A stretch of DNA of 64,000 nucleotides from Manis javanica (lineage: Eukaryota; Chordata; Mammalia; Pholidota; Manidae). Where the stretch lies: the NCBI RefSeq assembly GCF_040802235.1, contig NC_133169.1, positions 44,585,034-44,649,033 on the forward strand, in the 5' to 3' direction. The notes beneath the pieces were generated by a model that saw only the letters and a list, made by a program, of their open reading frames with translations, searched no databases and had not been told where the DNA came from. Positions 24,921 to 37,690 of the stretch are shown piece by piece. Made by a program: the position numbers and the translations under genes. How positions within the stretch are numbered: the stretch's first letter is position 1; each line of letters begins with the position of its first letter.

Positions 24921-24995
24921 TATAATAAATAATTTATAATTTATTTATATATAAATTATTACATACAATAAATAAATTATATGTAATATATGAGA
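24921..24995. repeat. AT-rich imperfect palindrome
   Basis: The segment reads 'ataaataatttataattt' followed by near-complementary 'aaattat' runs, built only from A/T apart from a few bases. It could extrude a hairpin or act as a replication-fragile site; that is inference. Confidence 0.6.
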
Positions 24996-24999
24996 GTGA

Positions 25000-26720
25000 C
25001 AGACCTACTAGTTTAATTTCCAAATATTTTATGATTTTTCTTACTATTGACAGTGGGGGTAGTTTTCTTTATCAGTTCATTCATTGTTGATATACAGAAA
25101 TGTGATTTAATTGAATGGTTTATATCTTTCAATTTTACTCTATTATTTGATTAGATAAACACTTTTGTGGAAGAGTCATTAGGCTTTTCTGTATATAAAA
25201 TCATGTCACCTGCAAACAAAGACAATTTTACCTGTTTTTTTTTTCTGATTTAAAGCCCTTTCTTCCTTCTTTCCAGCTTGCTCTGACTAGGACATCCATT
25301 ACTATCATGAATAGTGGTGGTGAAAGTTGACATTCTTTTATTGTTCTTGTTCTTAGAGGAAAAGCTTCAACTTTCCCCGCTGATTATGATTTTAGTTGGG
25401 GCTTGTCATAGATGGTATTTATTATGTTGAGGTACATTTCTTCTCTATTTCATTATTAGTAGTTTTTATTATGGATGAATCTTGTCTTTTATAAAGTGAT
25501 TTTTTTCTGCATCTCTTGAGATGATCATAAGATTTTATGTTTTACTCCATTAATACAATGTATCACATTTACTGATTTCTGTACTTTAGTAATTCTTACA
25601 CCCTAGGGTTCAAACCTAATTGATCCTGGTGTATGATCATTTTAATATGTTATTGAATTCTGCTAATAAATTTTAGAGAATTTTTGCATGCATATTTATC
25701 TGAGAAATTGAATTTTTTTTATAGTAGTGTTCTTAACACAGTTACCCTTGATTTATAAAATGATATTGGAAGCTTTCCCTCCTCTTAATTTTTTGAAAGA
25801 TTTTAAGAAGAATTGATATTATTTCTTTTTTAACTGTTTGGTTGAATTCACCAGTGAAACTATTTATTCCTGGGTTTTCATTATTGGCAAGTTTTTATTA
25901 CTCTGACTCATGGATCTGTTCAGATTCCCTATTACTTCATGGTTAATTGTTGGTAGATTATGTATTTCTAGGATTTTTCCATTTTTGTAGGTTGTTTAAT
26001 TTCTTGTCATAGTTATTCATAGAAGTGTCACGATCCTATTTCTATAGTATCACTTATAATTTCTCATCTATTTGAAATTTTACATATTTTTTCTTGTCTG
26101 TTTTTCTAGGTTAATGTACTTTAAAGTTATTTTGGTATACCTTCTCAAGATCCAACTGTTTTGTTAAACTTTCCTGTTCTTTTCCTGTCCTGAATTTATG
26201 TCTGCTCTAATATTTATAGCCTTCCTTCTGCTAATTTTTAAAATCTTTTTTATTTGTTATATAACGTTTGTTTATTTGATTTTTTTCTTTATCTATGAAA
26301 TTATTTCTGTTAAGTTCCTTGGTAGAACTGCTTTTGCACCATCCTATGAATTTTAGTATATTGTATTTCCATTTTCATTTGTCTCAAAATATGTTTATTC
26401 TATTTTGATTCCTTCCTTGGTCTATTTTGTGTTCAGGAATGTTGCATTTGGTTTTCATTGACTTTTGAATTTTCCAGTTTTCTTCCTGTTATTTACTTTA
26501 GTTTCATTCCACTGTTTGAAAAAGATACTTGGTATTATTTTAGTCTTCTTTATTTTCCTAAGAATTGTTTTGTAATTAATATATTATTTATCCTAGAAGG
26601 TACTTAACCTATGATTTATTCTATGTGTGCTTGAGAAGATTTTGTACTATGTCTCTGCTTGATGTGATGTTCTATATATGTCTCATGTGCTTCCCAACAG
26701 GCAGTATCAAACAGCTATGC
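25000..26720 (-). repeat. Old antisense L1 ORF2 fragment (RT to endonuclease)
   Basis: Motif order matches 5.8-7.6 kb of the young L1: 'tcctgcaaacaaagacaa'-type text near 25205, 'ggacatccattact' at 25290, 'ttattatgttgaggtac' at 25418, then endonuclease text near 26630 ('tgtgcttgagaag'). Confidence 0.75.
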
Positions 26721-28430
26721 TGCTATGACCAGTATCCTTAACTTGGGAACATAGGGTGCATATACAATACAATTTTTGTGCCTGGGCTTCTAATAGAAAC
26801 AACTGTGTTAACTCTTTATTCGTTTAGCTTGATTGATTATTTACTTTATGTGTGGTGTTTTGTTGCTTTACTGCATTCCTGTTATTTTGGATTCCAGAAA
26901 TTATTCTTTTTTATTTTCATGTCCTGGATATATTTGTATTCCTATGAACAGACTTCAGAATTTTTCTGGGACACAGGCAATTATTTTGAACCTGCTTTGT
27001 ACTTGTTGCTGTGACTTGTTAGGCTGCTCTGAAGCAATGTTCAGTGTTGGTCTAGTTATTTTAAAATATTGATCCAAGCCCTTACTGCATATGAAACAAT
27101 CTGAAATGAATTCTTCAGTTTTGTTGTTTGTAAAAACCAAGACTCACAACCTGTATGGGCCTGGGAACTCATCCTCACATTAATTCAAGAAGGGGGATCT
27201 TCTCCTGAACCCCGCACATCTTTCAATGAAGCTTTCTTCCCTTCACTGCTCTGCTTGGGGACATCAGTAACTTTCTCCCATCTCCCCTGCTCAGGGAGTC
27301 ACTGGGGACCCTCTCCTATGTCTTTTTCTGCACAGTGACCTTATTTTCTCTAAATTTATCCCATAGATTTCTATCACTTTGTGACATTTTTGTCTGTTTA
27401 TCATTTTTTATTAGAGCTCGTCATGGGTCAGCCATCAGACACTGTCCTAAGCATTAGATTAGGAGCTTAAATTGCAGTGTAATAGCAAGTTTCCTTTCTC
27501 ATTCTGTGGCTTCCAATTTTCAACGTTATTGCATTACACATTAATTGTGATGATTTTGAGACTTTCAGAAAGTTTCTCTTAATCTTGTTATTACAGTGAG
27601 AATTGAACTCATTGATGCAGTTTTACTTCACATTTTTAACACATATTTTATATTGTCCATATATGTTATATAGTGATTTAGTCACCAGTGATTCATAAAC
27701 CATTTTTAGGAGCTTATACTTTCTTAAATTTTACAAATCCCTACTCTAAATTTATCTCCTAAAAATCATACTCTTGCGAGTCTAATTAATCTCAATGGAT
27801 TATCCAAAATGCCTATGGAAAACAAGGCATAGAGGACCTGCCCCTTTTCAGGAGGCTGCAATTACTTCCCCTGAGGATGGTCAGAGATACAAAAAACAGC
27901 TGTGTAATTCAGAAAGCATTCACCAAACACGTCAGACAGTCCTGAGACACATGTATTCTTGTGCTTAGAGTGCAAACACACCTCCAAGAAAGAACTCTCT
28001 GTATGATCCTCACTGAATTGAACTGAAGAGTAATGAAATTGGGCATTTCATCAGTCTGTCTGCACAATTGCTCATTGCAGGAAGAGAGACCTCTCATCTC
28101 ATTCTTCAGGGATATCTGTTTTTCCTCTTCATGCTTATTTCCTTATGGGATTGCAGTTTGATTGTTTTATCAGATTGAGGAAAACCAAATTGCCAAGGTA
28201 CGGTGATACCATTCAGTGTTATTAGCATTTTCATGTTTTCCTATAATAAAAGCCTTTCATTTTATCAATTTATTACTACATCCTAATTCTATAACCATTA
28301 GACATGTGATATGCATAAAGTCTATAAATCAAGTCATTTCAGGGCTTGTAGATCATATGAAGAGTTTTGTCCTCTAAAGTTCTGCTTGTAGGAACATCTT
28401 ATCACTATATCCATAGACTACAAGTTGCAA
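26720..28430. other. No gene recognised
   Basis: Mostly unique sequence with scattered short frames. A faint ancient-repeat-like piece lies near 27415-27480 ('cactgtcctaagcatta'). Confidence 0.4.
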
Positions 28431-28446
28431 GAGCATGTTAGTAAAC

Positions 28447-29363
28447 ATGGAGAATTTCACTCTCTTCAGGGAATTCCTCCTCATGGACATCTCAAGCTCC
28501 TGGGAGCTCCAAGTCTTGCAAGGTCTACTGTTTTTAATGATTTACCTGGGAGTCCTAGCTGGAAATTTTCTCACTTTTACCATCATTGTTATGGACACAC
28601 ACCTTCACTCCCCAGTGTACTTGTTTATAGACAATTTATCCCTCATAGATTTTGGTTACATCTCAGTTACTGTCCCCAGTTCAATTGTAAATTCTCTAAA
28701 AGTCAGTAAACTGATTTCTCTCACAGCTTGTGCTGTTCAGAACTTCCTATTTATTTTCTTTGGGTCCACAGAGATCTTCTTCCTTGTGGTCATGTCCTAC
28801 GATCTCCATGTGGCCATTTGCCACCCTCCACACTATGGGCTCACCATGACCCCACATCTGTGCACACAGGTGGCAGGTGTCTCATGGGCCAGTGGCCTGG
28901 TCTATTCCGCTGTCCACACAGGGGCCATGTTTAGGCTTCTCTTCACAGAGTCCAATGTGGTCCATCAATATATCTGTGATGTGCCTCAAATCATGCACTT
29001 ATCATCTTCAGATGTCCAATTTTCTGAGTCTGTGGCCCTTGCTGTGAGTGCTGTCATTTTTTTACTATTCTCTGTCAATTTTTTCACCTCATATGTTCAC
29101 ATTCTTTTAGCTGTGCTCCAGAGGAATTCTGTAGAAGCCCAGAACAAAGCCCTATTGACATGCTCCCCACAGATAGCTACTTTTATTCTGTTTGTAATTT
29201 CTGGATTATTTGCTGTATAGGGTCCTGTCTCAAATGTGTCAACCATTCAAACCCAGCTCATGGCCATATTCTACACCACGGAGCCCCCCTCACAAATCCT
29301 ATCATATTCAGCCTGAGAAACAGGGAGATTAAAAGTGCTTGGGGAACAGTGTTTAATAAATAG
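28447..29363 (+). pseudogene. Olfactory receptor, OR14-like, pseudogene
   Basis: Intronless seven-helix odorant receptor relic in the length range of the family (about 310 codons). Starting at the ATG at 28447 (MENFTLFREFLL) it shows GNFLTF (helix 1), LHSPVYLFIDNLSLID (helix 2), the extracellular-loop cysteine in SLTACAVQ, MSYDLHVAICHP (helix 3 end), SYVHILLAVLQ (helix 5 end) and KALLTCSPQIATF (helix 6). The DRY box is DLH, losing the G-protein-contact arginine. A TAG at 29218-29220 stops the frame in the helix 6-7 region. A shift between about 29255 and 29290 puts the helix 7 signature NPIIFSLRNREIK and the natural end (29363) in another frame. Class II OR14 is my best match from motif style; subfamily not certain. 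No other receptor lies in the window. Confidence 0.88.
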
Positions 29364-29369
29364 GTGCAG

Positions 29370-30825
29370 GTCCCAGGAAGAGCTTTTCTTACTGGAAATT
29401 AATATTTCAATAATCAATTTGGGAAAATAATTATACCACACAAACTGTACTATGTTAAAGTATTATTCATTTATTTTTATTAAAAAATGGAGAATGATGT
29501 ATACATAAATTACTAGTAATCATATGAACAAAAGTTTTGCTTGAATAAAATGAATGATTATTTCTTACACCCACTCTTTTGAATGTAATTTATGTGTCAT
29601 GTAGTGAATCATTGTTTATATTCCCACTGTTTTGTAAGTCACAAAGGCCTGGAACAATATGAGTTATTTCCCCATTTATACATTGATTTGGTCACAAATA
29701 TTTGATAAAAACTCGTCTAATTGTGAAAAGATGCCTTATATTACATTTTTCCAAAGAATAATAATTTTTCTCTTTGATACTTTGTCAGTATAGGATTTTT
29801 TGCATAAACACAGTCTATAATTTTATGAGAACAGAGAAATATCTCTACTTAAACAAGTTTGTTCGTGTGCGTAAACATAAAATAAAATCAATTTCAGAAT
29901 TCCCATTCATCAGAGTTAACATCAAAGAGAAAGAAGATATTTGGTACAAATGCTTCACAAGCAGATAATTACTTTATTGTAGCCATAAAAAAATCAAAAT
30001 GGACAATTCACACAAATAGTGTGTGGAGAACACACATGTTAGCATAAGAAACACAAACTTCTGATAATGTTCTAATGCATAACATAAATAATATTTATAG
30101 GATGAAGAATGAGAGCCTGGCCATAAGGGAGTTGAATGAAGTCACTTATGTTTCTGTACATTGAATGTGGATAACATGATGGCTGGGGTTTGGAGAATCC
30201 AAATTCAGAACAGTAAAATGAATGACAGAGAAAAGTACAGAGTGGAACACACATGAACAATCCTGATCAGATAGAAAATAGATTTTCCCCTCAAAATCTT
30301 CGAAAGTCTTAACTCTGGATGAATTTCACTTGTATAATGCTTATTTAAGTGTTGAGTTAAATATTTTTGTTCCAGGAGTAGAGGGGAATTTATAATTAGG
30401 AAAAAGGGTGTTTACTATTTCCATGATGTTTTGATATATAAATAACCACATGCTAATCTCAGAATTAAATCTTAAAATTAACAAAGTTTTGTGGTCATTG
30501 TTCCAGACCCTAATTGAGCAAAACCCACCAGCTGTCCTCTTTCAAATACAATTGCTGCTAGGTCTGAATTTATATTAATATGTCTATCCATGTATCTGTG
30601 TTTTGTTAATTCAAATAATAGTTACTAAAAAGTGTCACTTTCTGTTTTGATTTAACCCCAATGGGTCACTGAAAGCTGCCTAAGTATATCTTTTTCTTCT
30701 GTTCTTATAGCATTACACCTCATAGCATGGGCCACACGTTATTTATTCATGCCCTTATCCATAAGCACCTTAGCTATTCTAACTCCCATCTTACTGAAGA
30801 ATTTTGTTTCTAAAAATATCTTCAT
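29370..30825. other. AT-rich sequence without recognised gene
   Basis: Only small incidental frames, no family motif. Confidence 0.4.
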
Positions 30826-30829
30826 CCAA

Positions 30830-31345
30830 GATTGGTATACACACCCAATGGTATACCATTCTTATTAACCCATAAGAAGTAAACAAATCCTACCATTTGC
30901 AACACCATGGATGGAGCTGGAGGGTATTGTGCTCACTGAAATAAGCCAGGCAGAGAAAGTAAAGTACCAAGGGATTTCAGTCGATTGTGGAGTATAACAA
31001 AGCAAAACTGAAGAAACAAAACAGCAGCAGACTCACAGACTCCAAGAAAGGACAAGTGGTTAACAACGGGGAGGCGAGGGGGAAGTTGGGTGGAGAGGAA
31101 GGGAGAAGGGAATTGTGGGTTATTATGATTGGCACACATGGTGTGTTTGGGGTTCACAGGGAAGACAGTGTAACAGAGAAGACAAGTAGTGACTCTGGGA
31201 CATCTTACTACACTGATGGACAGTGACTTCAATGCGGTATGGTGGGACGCTTGATAATATGGGTGAATATATTAACCACAATGTTTTTCATGTGAAACCT
31301 TCATAAGAGCGTCTATCAGTGATACCTAAATAAAAATAAAAATAT
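30830..31345 (+). repeat. L1 3' end, sense
   Basis: It shows 'caccatggatggagctgg', 'gcagactcacagactcc', 'tcttactacactgatgg' and ends in 'aaataaaaataaaaa'. This is the same 3' UTR type as the young L1. Confidence 0.85.
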
Positions 31346-31384
31346 CTTCAGCTGTTTATACTCCCCTCAGCACGATACTGTGAG

Positions 31385-31505
31385 TTCTTGCTAAAGTGGA
31401 GTACAACAACAAAGCAAAACTGAAGGAACAAAACAGCAGCCGATTCACAGACTCCAAGAAAGGACTAGCAGTTACCAAAGGGGAGGGGAGGGGGAAGTGA
31501 GACAC
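31385..31505 (+). repeat. Second partial copy of the same L1 3' UTR segment
   Basis: About 115 bases repeat 30985-31085 closely ('aacaaagcaaaactgaagg', 'actccaagaaaggac'), stopping before the terminal part. Confidence 0.8.
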
Positions 31506-31539
31506 AACTTTCCAATAGTTGCCACTCTTGCAATTATAA

Positions 31540-33010
31540 AGTAAGGTTCCTTACTGATGTATAATTCATATGTCATTCATTAATATAAAGTATATATTCC
31601 TGTTTTAATTCAGAGTTGTACAACCAACATCACAATCAATTTTGGAACATTTTCTAATCACAGAAAGAAACCCAGCATGCTTTAGGAGTTACTCCCAATT
31701 TCCTCAAACTTCTCTTAATTCTAGAGAATCATTAATCTACTTTCAGACTCTATGGATTTGCATATTTGTATCTAATATATAAATGAAATCATACAATATG
31801 TGCAGTATAAATTGCCTTTTTAAACTGAGTGTAATGTTTTTCAGGTTTCATTCAAGTTATAGGATGTATCAATAAGTTACCTTTCCTTCTTGTCCAATAG
31901 TATTCTATTACATGAAAATACTCTAATTTCTTATTAATTTATCAGTCAATGAACATTTTAGTTACTTCTACTTTTTTGGTCATTATGAATAATGCTATTT
32001 TAAACATTCACATTCAAATTTCTTGCAGACATATGTTTTCTTTTATCTATTTACCTAGGACTGGAAATACTATGTCGTATGATAACTATATTTAATCATT
32101 TGGAAACTGCAAGCCTGTCTTTCAAAGTGGCAAAACCATTTCATATTCCCACTGAAAAGATAGGTTGCTCAAATTTCTCTACATCCTTATTAACACCTGT
32201 TATGCATATTTGCAGATGGCATGATTTTCTGTAGAGAAAACCCTAAACAGACTATACCAAAAAGCTGTCAGAGAAATTTGCATTTAGTAAAGTTACATGA
32301 TATTAAATAAATGCACAGAAACGTTAAATTTCTATAACTTAAAACAAAGTATCTGTAAGAAATTTAAAAAGCAATCTCATTTACAATGGTATAGTATTGA
32401 AAACCAATAAAGTAGTTAAGAGATAGATTTAACCCAGGAGATGAAAGACCCTATGCAATAGAAACTATAAGGACTTTGTCAAAGAGATTGAAGAAAATAG
32501 TGTCTATCAATAGATGCATGGATAAAGAATATGTGGTACATATACACAATATTCAGCTATAAAAAGAAAACAAATCCTCCCATTTACAACATGGATAGAT
32601 CTAGAGGGTATTATGCTCTGTGAAATAAGCCAGGTGGAGAAAGACAAATACCATATGACTTCACACATGGAATCTAAAAATGAAACAAAACAAAATGATC
32701 AAAACAGTAATTGACTTATATAAATGGAGGAAAGACTGGTTGTTACCATGGTGGAGGGCTTGGGGTGGGTGGGTGAAACAGGTGAAGGGGATAAAGAGGC
32801 ACAGAATCAAAATATAATATAAATTGGTCACAGTGATGAAATATAGGATAGGTAACATAGTCAGTGGTTGTATAACATCTTTCCATGTTGACAGACACTA
32901 CACCAGATGGGGTGAGGATTTAATAATATATATGACTGCTGAAACACTGTGTTGTATACCTGAAACCAACATAATGTTGTGTGTCAAATGAACTTTAATA
33001 AACACAGAGC
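31540..33010. repeat. L1 fragments: antisense 3' part, then sense ORF2 and 3' end
   Basis: 31540-32200 is antisense 3' UTR text. 32205-32490 is sense RT-region text ('gcagatggcatgattttct'). 32510-33010 is a sense 3' end with 'caatagatgcatggataaag' and 'gaaaccaacataatgttg'. Rearranged and decayed. Confidence 0.65.
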
Positions 33011-33291
33011 AACAAGACACATGGTCCTCAGCATACATCACAGAGTTAGAATTATCTATCATGTCCCCCACATTCTCTGGTAGACAAAAAAAATTCTGTT
33101 AGACCAGATGTTCAAAACACTTAAAAATTACCTTCCAGGAACCAGATGGTTGAAACTTTCTTTAGACATGTGTATTCTTTTCTATGCAGTGTAATACTAA
33201 TTATTCCTAAAAAGACATTACATTTTTTTTCTTGTAAAGAGAACATTCCAGGTCCACTCTCCTAGCTACCCTCACACAGAGAGCGTAGTAT

Positions 33292-34074
33292 TGTTAACCA
33301 CAGTTTCAGTTAGGCTCACACACAGTTTTAGTTAGGCTCATGGAGCTTGGTTGCAGAGCCGGGAGGGCACAAAGGTAGTGCCAGGCCCCCCAGGTGATTG
33401 GACAGTGGTGTGTGTAATTAGCAGCCTGCCTTTCAGGTTGCAGCTGTGATGATGATGCCGGGGTTCTTGTTGGCAGAGTCCAAGAATGAACTTTGCACTC
33501 AAGGTAGGAGAGCAAGTCAGAGGCTTTTATTTGGAGGTAAAGTGAGAGGATAGAGCTCCTGGCTCATGCCAAGAGGGGAAAAGAGAGCCCTGGGTGGTGC
33601 ATTGTTTAGGGGATTTATATGCAGTTGAGAGACAAAGGGCTAGGGATGCAGACCTGCTAAGAGGTCCCAAAATGTTTATATTTTAAGAGACATTTTTTTG
33701 TTAGTTTTACAAGTTATTTACAAGAAATGTACTACTCATTTCTTCCCAGGAGAGCAGCTTCCTGTTCTGGGGGCATATCAATCAAGAGGGCCTGCTTTGC
33801 TTCCAAGGTGAGCTGACTTATTGTCTGCTGGTTAAAGACTATGTTAACAAAGTCACATTTAAAATTGGGTTTTAAAGTGCAACCTTCAGGATGGAGTCCT
33901 TCCTGTTTTTACTAGGTTGTTTACTAGGTGCTTGCTAAATCAATTGCCCAGGTTGCAAATTACTTGATTAAGGCTGGAGGAGGAAAAGCAGCACCTGGGT
34001 AAAGGCAAAATACAAGCTGGGCCCCCCAGCAGTCTACAGCAAATCCCGCATCATCTTACTTTGTTCCCCACTCA
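33292..34074 (-). mobile_element. ERV LTR (solo or isolated), minus strand
   Basis: On the minus strand there is a TATA-like TATAAA at 33619-33614 and AATAAA at 33531-33526, about 85 bases apart, with 'tctgccaacaagaacccc' beyond, the usual promoter-R-U5 spacing of a retroviral LTR. A G-rich purine run next to TG at about 34074 may be the polypurine tract and U3 start. The CA end at about 33292 is a guess, and no flanking duplication was found. No gag, pol or env is adjacent. Confidence 0.6.
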
Positions 34075-34089
34075 CCCCCCTCTGCCTCA

Positions 34090-35640
34090 GCCCATGGTCC
34101 CCGTCTCAATGAAGGCTAATGGAGGACAGCGGTCTTGTGGGGTCAGCAGCCTGCCCTGCGGTTGCTGCTGATAAGCAAATAGGTGCCTTTTTAGGAAGGC
34201 TGAGATCCAAGTGCACTGCGCTCTGGAGGCTGGAGCGAGTCACGACTCTGGTCACTGTCCGGCGGGACCCACCCCCTAGCCCACTGGCTCCCAGAGCCAC
34301 GCCTTCTGAGGTGGACCTGGCAGCAGCCACAGAATCCCGGATGTGCCCCCAAAAGCCGGAGCAAGGCCGAGGGCGGGCAAAGACTGCTTCCGGGGGCTCG
34401 GCGGCCATTCCGAAACCCGCCCCTCAGCAAAGCTCCGGGACAGGCACATAGGCCTCCTGGAGGGCTCCAGGTGGGTGTCAGCCTGGCACCCACGGTGACC
34501 AGTAGGCGGGAGCCAGCCAAGAACCGTCTCCTCGGCATCTTCTGGACAGACAGCCCTCCAAGGCTTCCAGGGCCAGGCAGTCGAGTACGCGCTTCCCCCG
34601 GAGGTCCAGCGAGCTGCAGCCCCGCGGAGGGAGCGGGTTTGCATGATGCTCCCTGAAGAAGGGAAAAAGATGCTCATCTTTACAACAACCGTAATGGCAG
34701 CCGCCCGGGTAGAGCATCAAGCCCGTCCGCATAAAAGGTCAAGATGGTGCTCACCCGGGAAGAGAGGCTGTGGCCAGCCTGCGGCCCCGGCTGTGTCCTT
34801 GCTCGGGTGCCGGCCGCTCGGACTGAGCCCGGCGGGTGAGCAGTGAGCCTCCTCCGTGGAGAGTCCCAGCGCTCCTGGATTGGCGGCCGGGTCGGGTGAG
34901 ACCCGCGCAGCCTTCCCAAGCTGTGAGCCTCTTCCTCGAGGGCTGGTTCCCAGGGCGCCATGTTTGGGGCGGTGTGTCCTCAGCGGTGCTGCCGCCGCAG
35001 CTCGCTTCCCAGCCCGCGTTTGGCTGCCTGGCCCTCGAAAGGCCAAAGCTCGGGGGACCAGGGACGGTGAAAGGGACGGCTGCCCTGTTCGTGAGGCTGC
35101 AGCCGGGAAGGCGGCGGCCTGGGCCCGGGGCTTCCTCTGCGGGCCCTTCAGCGCGAGAGCCTTTCTGAGGGGCCGGGGACCCCGGGGGGCTCTGCCCAAG
35201 ATCGGCAGCCACTCAGGGGCCCGCGGGAAGAATTGCTGTCATCAGGGAGACTGTGCTGGGTCCGGAATGGCGTGTCTTTGCCTGTTTGCGTGGCGTCTCT
35301 GCGTGAAAGTGCTGAAAGTCAAGGTCTGGCTGGAGGGCCCCATGGAGGGAGAGGTGTCACTCGGTAGCTTGTGTCCAAGCGGAGTGAGTTGGGCTTTGTG
35401 ACAGCCTCTGGCAGTGGCAGGACTTAAACTTAGCGGATGTGGGCTTCAAACTCTTCATGTTCGGAGAGAAGCTCTTGACTGGGCTGCCCGCCTGGGGTGG
35501 GTTCATGGTGAGACCGTGTCCCAGCCTCTCCTGCCCGCGTCCACGCCGCGGTCTCTTACTAGCCCCATACTTAGGAGTGCTTAGTGTGCAAGTGTATTTC
35601 AGAAATTGTTGTTGCACCAGGAGCTGCAGATAGTGTGTGT
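34090..35640. other. GC-rich block with many CpGs, CpG-island-like
   Basis: This 1.5-kb block is far richer in G+C and CpG than its surroundings, with long overlapping frames on both strands (up to 181 codons) that are the expected by-product of high GC. None shows a domain I recognise. It could be the promoter of an unannotated transcript or GC-rich retroposed sequence. It abuts the LTR on one side and an L1 fragment on the other. Confidence 0.55.
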
Positions 35641-35689
35641 CTATGGGAAGAGGTGAGCGCGTGTCTTCCTATGTCCCCAGAACCCCTAT

Positions 35690-37690
35690 CATAAATGGGT
35701 GAATTTTGTCAAAGGTTTTTTCTGCATCTGTTGAAATTATTATATGATTTTCATCCTTCATTTTATCAAGCCATCCCTGAAATAAATCTCCCTTTATTAG
35801 GTTGCATGATCTTTTCAATGTTTGTTTAATTCATTTTGCTAATACTTTCTTGAGGATTTATTGCATCTGTGCTCATTAGGGTTATTAGCCTATGGTTGTC
35901 TTTTTCTATGGTGTACTTGTATGGTTTTGGTATGAGGGTGATGTTGATCTCATAAAATGCATTTGGAAGCATTCTCTCCTCTTATGTTTTTTGGAAGAAT
36001 ATGAGAGGGAAAGGTATTAACTCTTTCATTATTTGGTAGAATTTTCCCACAAAGTCGTCGGCCTTTAATTTTGTTGGGAGTTTTCTGATTACTGATTCAG
36101 AATTTCCTTCTAGTAATTTTTCTATTTCTTCATGAATTCAGTCTGAGAAGATTGTATGTTTCTAGGGATTTTTCCATTTCTTCAAGGTTGTCCATCCAAT
36201 TTGTTGGCTATAATTGTTCGTGGCTGTTTCTCACATCCTTTTGAGTTTCTGTGGTATCAGTTATGATGTCCTCTCTGATTTTTTTGAGTCCTCTTTCTTT
36301 TCTCAGTAAGTCTATCTAAAGGCTTATCGGTTTTGTTTATCTTTTCAAAGAACCTGCTCTTAGTTTCAATGACCTTTTCTGTTGCTTTTTTTATCTTTAT
36401 TTCATTTATTTCTGCACTTCATTATTTCCTTCCTTCTACCGACTCTGGGCTTTGTTTCCTTTTGCTAGTTCCTTTAGGGTACAGGGTTAGATTCCTTATT
36501 GGAGATCTTTCTTGGTTTTTTTTTTTTTGAGGTATTTCTATAAACTTCCTTCTTAGAACTGATTTTCTGTATCCCAATCATTGCGTTTCTGTTTTCATTA
36601 GTCTCCAGGTATTTTTTTTATTTTCTCTTTATTTGCTGAACCTTTCATTAGGCGCGTGTGGTTTAGTCTTCACATGTTTGTGTTTTCTCTAGTTTTTTTC
36701 TGTAACTGATTTCCAGTTTTATTCTGTTGTGGTTGGAAAAGATGATATGATTTCAGTCTTCTTAAATATTATTAAATTTATGAAGACCTATTTTGTGGCC
36801 AAACATGTGGTCTATCATTAAGAAAGTTCCATGTGCATTTGAAAAGAATATGTGTTCTGCTGTTGGAAGAACTGCACTCTGTGTATCTGTTAAGTCCATC
36901 TGATTAATGTGTCATTTAAAGCCAATGTTTCCTTATTGATTTTCAATCTAGGTGATCTGTTCATTGACATGAGATATTAAAATCTCCTACTGTTATTGTA
37001 TTGCTGTCAGTTTCTCCCTATATGCCTGTTAACTGTCACTTTATGTATTTGGGTGCTCCTTCATTAGGTGCATAAATATTTTTAAATGTTATACTTTCTT
37101 TTTGGATTGATCCCCTTATCACTATGTAATGCCCTTGTCTTTTTTACAGTCTTTGGTTTAAAGTCTATTTTGTTTGATATAATTACTGCTACCCCACCTT
37201 CCTTTTCATTTCCATTTGCATGGAATAACTTTTCCCATAACTTCACTTTGAATTTGTCTGATATAATTACTGCTACCCCATCTTCCTTTTCATTTCCATT
37301 TGCATGGAATAACTTTTCCCATAACTTCACTTTGAATTTGTCTGATATAATTACTGCTACCCCATCGTCCTATTCATTTCCATTTGCATGGAATAACTTT
37401 TTCCACAACTTCACTTTGAATTTCTGTGTATCTCTAGATATGAAGCGAATCTTTTGTAGAGAGATGGGTGTTGTTTTTATCCATTCAGACATCCTATGTG
37501 TTTTGATTAGGGCATTTAGCCCATTTACATTTACATAATCATTGATAGGTATGCACTTAACTGCGATTTTGTTGATTGTTTTCTGATTGGTTTGATAGTT
37601 CTTCTCTGTTCCTTTCTTCTCTTGCTCTTTTGTGGTTTGGTGTTTTTCTTTAATACTCTGGCTGGATTCCTTTTGTGACTGGGCAGTGTG
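35690..37690 (-). repeat. Antisense L1 ORF2 fragment (RT to endonuclease)
   Basis: Follows the antisense order of the young L1 from about 6.27 to 8.1 kb: 'aattttgtcaaaggttttt', 'ttgttgggagttttctgatt', 'tctatctaaaggctta', 'ccatgtgcatttgaaaagaa', 'ttaggtgcataaatatt'. Frames are broken apart from the tandem-repeat part. Confidence 0.85.
37176..37427 (-). repeat. 84-bp tandem triplication inside the L1 endonuclease region
   Basis: Units start at 37176, 37260 and 37344. Each carries 'gatataattactgctacccc' and 'ttccatttgcatggaataac'. The unit is 28 codons, so the reading frame stays open through the array on both strands, which explains the 150-codon plus-strand frame at 37086-37538. Confidence 0.92.

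Noticed and set aside
34717-35401. Several overlapping frames of 110-181 codons
   Set aside because: Arise on both strands from high GC; no start, motif or splice context favours any one of them as a gene.
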